Origin: Thermoplasmata archaeon
GTDB taxonomy: Archaea; Thermoplasmatota; Thermoplasmata; GCA-020350865
Reading direction: 5' to 3'
Length of the DNA stretch: 18,923 nucleotides
Assembly: GCA_020351895.1 (NCBI GenBank)
Contig: CP070672.1
Span: 3,524,177 to 3,543,099 of the forward strand
Numbering within the stretch: position 1 is the first letter of the stretch; each line of letters opens with the position of its first letter. A model generated the notes under the pieces. That model had not been told where the DNA came from and ran no database searches. It was given only the letters and a program-made list of their open reading frames with translations. The position numbers and the translations under genes are program-made. Positions 1 to 6,700 of the stretch are shown one piece after another.

Positions 1-12
1 ATGGGTGATTGT

Positions 13-26
13 AAAAAGTCTTTTTT
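13..26 (-). terminator. possible U-tract terminator after the SprT-like gene
   Basis: Just past the stop codon of the SprT-like gene, the minus-strand transcript reads through a short inverted repeat (AAAAAG, one base, CTTTTT) ending in a U run. Archaeal transcription can end at U-rich tracts. The stem is very AT-rich and could be chance. The first 33 bases hold nothing else I can identify. Confidence 0.25.
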
Positions 27-33
27 AATATCT

Positions 34-759
34 TTATCCGCCTATCGAACCTTTCGAGAGATTTTTAAGAAGAGCCTTGGCCTTTTTATGCCCTAAAAAC
101 TTCTTTTCATCGCTTTTGAAGGCTTTAGAATGTACATCGCGTCTCCCGTTTTGGTATTTGATCTTGTGCTTAATGTGTAGAGCCTCGTGATACATAACAA
201 AATCCAAAAGGTATCTTGGTAATCTGTCATCATCCAATGTCCTGCTTATCACTATGGTATTAAGTGCATCATCATGATGGCCGAAACGGGTTCTGGTTTT
301 TCTACTGTTCCAGGAAAGGTGAGGCCTTTTCAGGTCACCGTTGAAATAATTCATATTGATCCTGTCAAAGCTCTCATTTAGGTGGTAGAATCTTCCTTTA
401 GGACCAAAAAGGACCTTCTTACTCCTTTTACGCCTGAGATTTCGCAACCTATCTTGAACTTCCTTCGAATGAACGTGATCCCTATAAAGCCTGTCTTCAG
501 ATTCCGGGGCTCTCCTTCTTTCCAATCTGCAGAACATAATGATTCCAAGGGCTCTAATCACTTCTTCTGGGGCATCTTCGAGAAGATCGCTTATTCTGAC
601 AAAAATCGAATTTCCCCTCCTGCGAATCGTGTTTTTCAGGGTTGTATAAGGATAATATTCAACTCTGATTTCGTAATCTTGCCTCCCTTTTTTGTGAGAA
701 AAACCATCCCAGATATTCTGGTAGAGTTCTGTCAATTCAGAAGAATGCCTGGCTATCAT
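34..759 (-). CDS. SprT-like zinc metalloprotein
   Basis: This 241-residue protein has a C-terminal SprT-like domain from about residue 124, opening with FYHLNESF, followed by a beta-rich stretch and then the zinc-binding helix motif HEALH at residues 191-195. A third likely zinc ligand, His210, sits in RDVHSKAF, matching the family pattern of HExxH plus a downstream His. The family includes SprT and Spartan-type proteases; its archaeal members are mostly uncharacterised. The first 120 residues are rich in Arg and Lys and match no domain I recognise; they could contact nucleic acid (inference). There is no signal peptide, so it is probably cytoplasmic. The start is uncertain. The frame opens at a TTG (777), but ATG at 759 has a GGAG (769-772) nine bases upstream; ATG at 765 is the other choice. 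A TATA box lies at 819-825. The metalloprotein call is firm; the substrate is unknown. Confidence 0.85.
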   Translation of the reverse strand: MIARHSSELTELYQNIWDGFSHKKGRQDYEIRVEYYPYTTLKNTIRRRGNSIFVRISDLLEDAPEEVIRALGIIMFCRLERRRAPESEDRLYRDHVHSKEVQDRLRNLRRKRSKKVLFGPKGRFYHLNESFDRINMNYFNGDLKRPHLSWNSRKTRTRFGHHDDALNTIVISRTLDDDRLPRYLLDFVMYHEALHIKHKIKYQNGRRDVHSKAFKSDEKKFLGHKKAKALLKNLSKGSIGG

Positions 760-818
760 GTGCATAAGCTCCAACAATATGAGTTAATCAATTGAATATT
801 TAACAAGTCTTTATTTGG

Positions 819-825
819 TATATAA
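819..825 (-). promoter_or_regulatory. TATA box for the SprT-like gene
   Basis: The minus strand reads TTATATA here, about 60 bases before the chosen start. This would put the transcript start near 795 and give a short leader. It lies in the 130-base gap after the Roadblock gene, so the SprT-like gene need not be cotranscribed with it. Confidence 0.5.
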
Positions 826-891
826 GGCAGCCTGGTAATAAATCCTTATTCTGAGGTTTACAAGATACTCTGCTTCCCCTGATCTTTTAAC

Positions 892-1239
892 TTAGATGTT
901 CGTGGTAATCTTCCTTAGTTCATCAAGGATAAGATTATCGTCCTTTTTTCCCAGGAACTTCACAACTATCAACACATTATCGGTTACATTGGTGATGGCG
1001 ATTTTAGAGTTTTTAGTCCGGATAACTACGCCCTTTACCTTGTCCTTAAGCTCTATTGAGCTTGCTTCTGCAGAGCCCATGAGTATGGCGGCCATTCCGA
1101 TGAATCTCTCCATACTCGTGCTCCTGCGCATGCTACCCAAAACGAACATGCCTGTTTTGGTCATAAGTAAGGCATCTGTCACGGAACCCATCTCCTTGAT
1201 TTCCTTGAGCAATGCCTTCAATTTCCTAATATCCTCCAT
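892..1239 (-). CDS. Roadblock/LC7 domain protein (MglB-like)
   Basis: A single-domain protein of 115 residues that fits the Roadblock/LC7 fold: an N-terminal helix, the first strands with DALLMTKTGMFV, a central helix running through the FIGMAAILMGSAEAS region, then two strand pairs ending in the IAITNVTDNVLIVV stretch. The family length is about 110-125 residues, so it is complete. In bacteria and archaea these proteins usually form dimers and act on small Ras/Rab-like GTPases (MglA/MglB type). No GTPase gene is visible here, so its partner must lie elsewhere. The start is placed at ATG 1239 because GGTGA lies five bases upstream. A GTG at 1248 would add three residues but overlaps that ribosome-binding site. 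A strong TATA box is found at 1291-1304. The family call is confident; the role is not. Confidence 0.85.
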   Translation of the reverse strand: MEDIRKLKALLKEIKEMGSVTDALLMTKTGMFVLGSMRRSTSMERFIGMAAILMGSAEASSIELKDKVKGVVIRTKNSKIAITNVTDNVLIVVKFLGKKDDNLILDELRKITTNI

Positions 1240-1290
1240 AATCGTCACCGATGAAGTTGCCTAGACGAATGATTTGTTTACCAGATAAGT

Positions 1291-1304
1291 TATTATATAT
1301 ATAA
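1291..1304 (-). promoter_or_regulatory. TATA box for the Roadblock gene
   Basis: An almost pure A/T run that reads TTATATATATAATA on the minus strand, about 55 bases before the ATG at 1239. The expected transcript start is near 1270. Being nearly symmetrical, it could also work on the plus strand, but the next plus-strand gene begins 240 bases away and has closer candidates. Confidence 0.6.
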
Positions 1305-1463
1305 CCAAAGTCAAGTAAAGAGGTATATGTTGATAAATTTTTCTTTATCCGAGATAACGGCGTTAAGATTACCATTTATCAGGGCCTATGGATTGTTTAT
1401 TATTGTACAATTGAACCTAGAATAAGGGGTTTTGACGGGTAAGAGTTATAAACCTAAATTGAC

Positions 1464-1473
1464 ATATAATATA
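1464..1473 (+). promoter_or_regulatory. candidate TATA box for the beta-helix gene
   Basis: ATATAATATA lies about 80 bases before the ATG at 1545, giving an expected transcript start near 1493 and a leader of about 50 bases containing the hairpin at 1505-1531. TTATAAACC at 1446-1454 is an alternative. The rest of 1311-1460 shows nothing further that I can identify. Confidence 0.4.
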
Positions 1474-1504
1474 GGAGTGTTTCAGCCACAGTCACTCATA
1501 TAGA

Positions 1505-1531
1505 CCAAACCGCAGAAATATAACGGTTTGG
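1505..1531 (+). promoter_or_regulatory. leader hairpin overlapping the ribosome-binding site
   Basis: CCAAACCG (1505-1512) and CGGTTTGG (1524-1531) are perfect 8-base inverted repeats around an 11-base loop. The last two bases of the 3' arm are also the first two bases of the GGAGGAGG Shine-Dalgarno site (1530-1537), which sits seven bases before the ATG at 1545. The hairpin might limit ribosome access, act as an operator, or be incidental. Confidence 0.4.
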
Positions 1532-1544
1532 AGGAGGACAGGAT

Positions 1545-2429
1545 ATGAGTAAAGGCATCACATCATTAACAATTTGCATAATGATGCAAATTACCTTGTT
1601 TAGCCTTTTAATAGTCAATTCAAATCCTGCAATCTCAGATACCGTAGTATATGAGGGCCAGATCGCATCAGATACCATCTGGGATATAGGCAACAGTCCT
1701 TACTTCATAGAGGGTAATATTACAGTCTCAGAGGGAGTTAAGTTGACCATAGAGGCCGGTTGCGAGGTTCGCTTTAACGGCTATTATGGCCTTTTTATAG
1801 AAGGGAATCTCAGTGCAGAAGGTTCTCCCGAGGCCCAGATAACATTCACATCCAACAGATCCTCTCCTACAATGAATGATTGGAGAGGAGTCCAGATAGA
1901 TTCAAAAGGTACTGCAAAGATTAGATACTGTAGTATCAGATACAGCGAATACGCCATATATCTAAATGAGTCCTCAGAAAACGATATACAAAGTAACATT
2001 ATATCGGATAATTTCGACGGAATATACATTTTCAGATCATCAAACAATACCATATCCTATAATGATATTTCAAATAGCATTCAATATGGAATATTCCTGA
2101 GCAGATCATCAAATAACCATATACAGAACAACAATATATCGAATAATTGGGAGGGAATAAGACTCTTTTTTTCATCAAATAACAACATTTCATACAACAA
2201 TATTCATGACAACCCAGAGGCAGGCATACACCTTTATTCATCTGAATCAAACAATATTACCTCAAATAGTTTAATTTCCAATGGCAACTTTGGAGTTCGT
2301 CTGAGGTTCAACTCCGACAACAACATAATAACAAAGAACAACATCTCAACCCATGCCAATGGGATCAATTTAACCTCCTCATCTAAAAATCGGATATATG
2401 AGAATCTATTGTGGAATAACGAATTTTAA
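1545..2429 (+). CDS. NosD-like beta-helix surface protein, N-terminal part before in-frame stop
   Basis: This part has 294 residues. Residues 1 to about 29 form a signal peptide with a hydrophobic core (LTICIMMQITLFSLLIV) and likely cleavage before DTVVYEG. Residues 45-120 resemble the capping region of parallel beta-helix proteins (LTIEAGCEVRF, LFIEGNLSAEG, WRGVQI). From about residue 135 the chain is built of 22-23-residue coils of the NosD/right-handed beta-helix type, with motifs such as SSNNTISYNDISNS. The DNA shows the period too: TCATCAAA starts at 2037, 2106 and 2172. Many N-x-S/T sites suit an exported glycoprotein. The start is ATG 1545, seven bases after GGAGGAGG. The frame stops at TAA 2427-2429 but continues open beyond it, so this is the first portion of a longer gene and not a complete protein. 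Related proteins bind or process sugars or act as surface displays; the role here is unknown. Confidence 0.8.
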   Translation: MSKGITSLTICIMMQITLFSLLIVNSNPAISDTVVYEGQIASDTIWDIGNSPYFIEGNITVSEGVKLTIEAGCEVRFNGYYGLFIEGNLSAEGSPEAQITFTSNRSSPTMNDWRGVQIDSKGTAKIRYCSIRYSEYAIYLNESSENDIQSNIISDNFDGIYIFRSSNNTISYNDISNSIQYGIFLSRSSNNHIQNNNISNNWEGIRLFFSSNNNISYNNIHDNPEAGIHLYSSESNNITSNSLISNGNFGVRLRFNSDNNIITKNNISTHANGINLTSSSKNRIYENLLWNNEF

Positions 2430-2762
2430 GCCTATGATGATGAATCCGACAACTTTTGGGAAAATGTCTATCCATTTGGTGGTAACTTTTGGAGCGATTA
2501 CAATGGAATTGATATCAATAAGGGTCCGAACCAAGATCAGATAGGCGGTGATGGGATAGGGGATGAGCCTTACATAAAGATAGGCGGTGAGGCAGGGGCA
2601 ATTGATAACTATCCTCTGATTACGCCTCCCGATAAAAGGATATTTCTCTATCTCCTTTCACCGGAAAACAATTCTGTAATTCCAGGGGGAACAATTCTGG
2701 ACTTCATCGTTTTTTGGGAGGGCAGCGTTACTGTAACTTACTCCATAAACGAAGGTTCCAGC

Positions 2763-3713
2763 GTGATTCTTGAATTCCCTGAGTATGATGTTGACACCAT
2801 TGACTGGGATGATGATATCTATTCAATCCATATATCTGCCTATGATATGAGGGGGAACAAAATGGATGCGTCTTATACCCTCACTTTGGATACTTCCGTG
2901 CCAGGAGTGTCGCATATATCAGTTGCAGATGCTTTATTCCCCTACACCTTCACAAGAATCACTATATACTTCACTGAACCTATGAACACCCAATCAGTTG
3001 AGTCCGCATTGAGCATCGCTCCCAACCTGAATTATACAAACTCATGGATCGACGATGATAAAACATTGAGATTGGAGAATATTGAAGGATTACAGCTATA
3101 TGAAACCTACAAAATAAATCTGGGGGCTGGTGCAAAAGATAGGGCAGGAAATATCTTTACCAACTTCCCTGTCTATGAATTCATCGCCACCATTGATATC
3201 GATTTGGATACTGATGGAGATGAAATCCCTGACGGTTGGGAATTTCTATACAACCTTAGCCCCTACGACGCTGCAGATGCCAAGATAGATGGAGATAATG
3301 ATGGTCATACAAATCTCGAAGAATTCCAGGGAGGTTCCAGTCCCATTGATTCCAATAGCATTCCTTTGAAATCTGAGGAAGTTACTTCAGCCTTGGTGTA
3401 CTGGTGGTTGATTCCTATACTTGTGGTCCTGATTATCCTTACCATAGCGCTCTTCATTCTCTTAATGGGTGAAAGAGTAGAAGAATACAAAGGACCTAGA
3501 CGGGAACTGGAGGATATGTATCTGGAACTGAGAGCGGAGAAGGATATAAAGGCAATGGAATCCATGTTGAAAGATAAAGAGAAACTCGGTGCTGATTTTC
3601 AAGAGGCAGAGACCTTGGTACGCAAAGCCAAGGAAGCCTTTGAGGATGGTAACTATGAGGTTACGATCCTCTATGAAAAAAACTTAAGGGAAATGTTTGA
3701 GAAGAAAAAATAA
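2763..3713 (+). CDS. C-terminal part of the beta-helix protein: Ig-like domain, Ca-binding linker, membrane anchor
   Basis: The first possible start after the TAA is GTG 2763, giving 316 residues, but it falls inside a domain and has no good ribosome-binding site. It is therefore best read as the continuation of the upstream frame. Residues 1-45 finish one beta-sandwich. Residues 48-143 look like an SbsA/Big_5 Ig-like domain (FTRITIYFTEPMN, KDRAGN). Residues 147-188 hold two Asp-rich loops of thrombospondin-3/dockerin type (DLDTDGDEIPDGWE and KIDGDNDGHTNLEEF), expected to bind calcium. A hydrophobic helix spans residues 211-236 (LVYWWLIPILVVLIILTIAL). The last 80 residues are charged and helical, probably cytoplasmic and coiled-coil. 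The protein would be anchored with its body outside the cell. It ends 44 bases from the convergent giant gene. Confidence 0.75.
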   Translation: MILEFPEYDVDTIDWDDDIYSIHISAYDMRGNKMDASYTLTLDTSVPGVSHISVADALFPYTFTRITIYFTEPMNTQSVESALSIAPNLNYTNSWIDDDKTLRLENIEGLQLYETYKINLGAGAKDRAGNIFTNFPVYEFIATIDIDLDTDGDEIPDGWEFLYNLSPYDAADAKIDGDNDGHTNLEEFQGGSSPIDSNSIPLKSEEVTSALVYWWLIPILVVLIILTIALFILLMGERVEEYKGPRRELEDMYLELRAEKDIKAMESMLKDKEKLGADFQEAETLVRKAKEAFEDGNYEVTILYEKNLREMFEKKK

Positions 3714-3757
3714 AGTAAGCCTGAGTAGAAGTTCGAGGTGGAGGATAGGCCTGAGAA

Positions 3758-6700
3758 TTAATAACCTATAAACGAGAACTTGGTTGGGGCTAGGCATGAG
3801 ATTTGATACGCCTCGATCATGATCAATACCGGGTCATACGCTCCTTTTGACATTCTCGCAACATGCCATCCCCATCGCTGTTGGTGGTAAATGAAGTAGT
3901 TGATCCCCACTGTATTTGGGATGTTTTCGCAGTACCAATCCGCAGTCTCGAAGCTTGTTAGGATAAGAGGGATTCCAATGGTGTCATATTGCCCTTGATA
4001 ACCAGCCGTCCACACTCCAATGCTGTAGGTACTTGCACCCTTCACACCTGTTTCATTCACTGGTATTACCATGTAGTAGTATTGCCCAGTTGAATTTGCT
4101 ACATTTGGATCGACCAATATCCCACGGCCATTGGGTACCGTGGAAAGGAGTATCGCCGAACCATCGTCGAAACCATCCCTTTTTGTAGAGCGATAAACCT
4201 CATAATAATCATCTTGATCAACACTCAATGGATGATCCCAACTTAGAGTTACATCACCTGTTCTAGAATCCACTGATGCGGATAGGCTCTTTGCATCTGT
4301 ATTATGGTCAAAACCCGCATAGGGACCTGAATTGAACCTGATCATGGCTCCAGGTAATCCGAGGAATGTGTACCTCGTGGCAGAGGTAAAGTCGGTTTCG
4401 TAGCCCTTACCCACCACTAAATCGACAATATCCCCGGCTTCACCCTTATCATGCTGCACCCATTCATGTGTCCCAGGGTCCATGTATTTGATTAATCTGG
4501 CGTTCATATCCTGAGCAGAGAATTCGGTGTTTTGCACTGTTAAAGGTTCCAGGGGCAGGGAAAATGAGGCATTCCCTGCAGGGAAGATCTTCGTCCATGC
4601 ACCCACGGTTCTCGAGGTGCGGGATCTTTGGCCCAGGCTGTTGACAGCCCTAACACAGTAGTACCACTGGTCAGAGGCAGAATAATTCCCATGTGAAGGA
4701 TCGGCTGCACCAGTATGATTCCAGGTTAGGCGATCTCCCACGGCCACTCCGCCTGGATCCAAGGGATCGATGTGTACTGAAGTATCGATCCATGGTGATG
4801 AAAAATCAAAAGCAATAGGGCTTTGTGCCTGATAAATCAAATAGTGATAGATACCTGGGCTTTCTGGTTCGTCCCAGTATAGATATATGTCGTTTCCATT
4901 GGGCAGAATATCGATATAGAGCTTTGGTGGCAAAGGAGGAGCTGGCAGAACATCAATAAAGCAATGCGGGAAGAGATCTAATGTAGTTGTATTATCCCAT
5001 CTCATGTAGTACGCCCTTGAGGCAGAATAGACATTAGTTTCTACGACTCCCGGCAAATTCGACTTGATATCGAAGGACACTGACCATGTCTCTCCGATTT
5101 TTATCCGTTGAACGTTCCATTCGATGAAAGTCTCCCCAGTAATGAAATCGATATAGATATTATCGGGTGGAATGCTGAATGTTCCTGGTACCAGCTCGAT
5201 ATACGACGGTAGGACATCCCGTACCATGGGCTTGGGGTCGCTAATATCATCGTCCCAAGCCGCAAGATCTTCGAGGTACCGCGAGATATTCCCGTATATG
5301 GTTTTAAAGAAGGAGGCATCAGGTGCAGGAAAGTACATCCCCCCTGTGATGTTGGCGATATCCTTAAGAAGTTGCTCTTCTGGAGATCCGGGAATCATGG
5401 CCAGCCCGATTGTGAATATAATCACTCCCCTACTTGCTGCAATATTAGCCTCATTAAGGCAGATTAGGTTATCTGCCGGATCATTATTTGCCGCATCTGT
5501 GATAAGTATGATATTGAGAATATGATCACCTGACTGTCCGTACAACCTTAACTCTTCATTTGAAAGATTGAGGCCTGTGGATATTATTGTACCACCGTAA
5601 CTATCGATCAAAGCAAGATTATCTATTATTCTTTTATAACCTGTACTTAAATGATCGCCATTTGGGTTCCACATAGGCTGAAGTGTTGCAACGGTATCAA
5701 AATCGATTACAGCCCCTCGATCCGGTATCTCGAAGTTCTCCATAACGAAATTCTGGGATTCTAAAATACGTAGGTTAAAAGGATCGGTCCATTCCATACT
5801 TCCAGAACTGTCGATACAAAAGACGGTATCTAGATATTTACGGACCGCAACCTGCGCGCCCATACCTGTCATGTTCAAAGTGAGGGTAGACACTTCATTG
5901 AATCCTGCACCGTTTATATATATTTCATCGGGGTTGGCAGTCTTGGAAAGATTGAGGAATGGATATACTCGTACATTTAAAGTGATGCTATCACCGATTA
6001 TTTGGCTGGTGGACGAACGTATTGTAATGGTGATGTTGTCAATAAAAGCAGGGGGAATAGAATCAGGCAGCCTCACGATCACCGTGATATTCCCATCTTC
6101 ACCCGCACCTACCATGATATCTGTGATTTTCATGTTACCGGTCTCATCGAAAATCTCCACCCTCCATCCTTCCTCTGAAGAATTCAGAATGTTTATAATA
6201 TCGCCGATTAATTGGAGGTTCGTGATGGTCAAATTGAATGTGACATTTTTCCCAAGATGTCCATACTTCACAAGTTGGACCTCGGGTTGAGCGGATATTT
6301 TAATGAGGCGAACCGAAGGTGTGCAGTCGAACTTCCATCCCGCAGAAACGGAAGAAATATCATCATAACCATCCTTGGTACCGTTTCCGTTGGGCACCCT
6401 GCAAACGGTACCTCCCTGGGCGTGCTGAGTATTCCATCCAACCATATCCAACAAGGCACCGCTTGCATCGTACAGGTAGACATTATCTCCTGTTGAGGTT
6501 ATACCATTTGGATCTTCAAAGAAACTGTTAGCCATGCCATAGAGCAGATAGAAATAACGATTATCATAATCCAGGATGGTTCCGCTTGGGATGATGAACT
6601 CAGAGTCGCCCACGATTTTATATCCTGATATATCAACTGGTGTTGCGCCCCTATTGTATACTTCTACAAAGTAATCATTATTAGCATTTGGGAAGAAGAG

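Larger units (their letters stand above)
1545..3713 (+). pseudogene. whole beta-helix gene interrupted by a single TAA
   Basis: Reading straight through TAA 2427-2429 gives 722 sense codons in one frame with no other stop. The 111 codons after the stop (2430-2762) encode the closing segment typical of NosD-like proteins: AYDDESDNFW, GGNFWSDYNGID and DGIGDEPY. These motifs belong directly after the beta-helix coils that precede the stop, so one gene has been split by one base change. The full product would run: signal peptide, beta-helix, NosD closing segment, Ig-like domains, calcium-binding linker, membrane helix (about codons 617-642) and cytoplasmic helical tail. It may be a recent pseudogene, a readthrough gene or a sequence error. 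A single lesion in 2.1 kb argues against long decay. Confidence 0.7.

Noticed and set aside
2037..2180. Regularly spaced TCATCAAA words as a CRISPR-like or DNA repeat array
   Set aside because: The 66-69-base spacing equals 22-23 codons and follows the beta-helix coils. The copies are short and imperfect.
2427..2429. Recoding of the stop as pyrrolysine or selenocysteine
   Set aside because: Those use TAG and TGA. The codon here is TAA, for which no such amino acid is known.
2763..3713. Independent gene starting at GTG 2763
   Set aside because: It begins inside a domain, lacks a good ribosome-binding site, and the frame is open and family-like for 333 bases before it. It is the continuation of the upstream frame.
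5172..5525. Long open frames on the opposite strand of the giant genes
   Set aside because: They are shadows of the conserved coding strand, lack family-like sequence and ribosome sites, and run antisense to well-supported domains.
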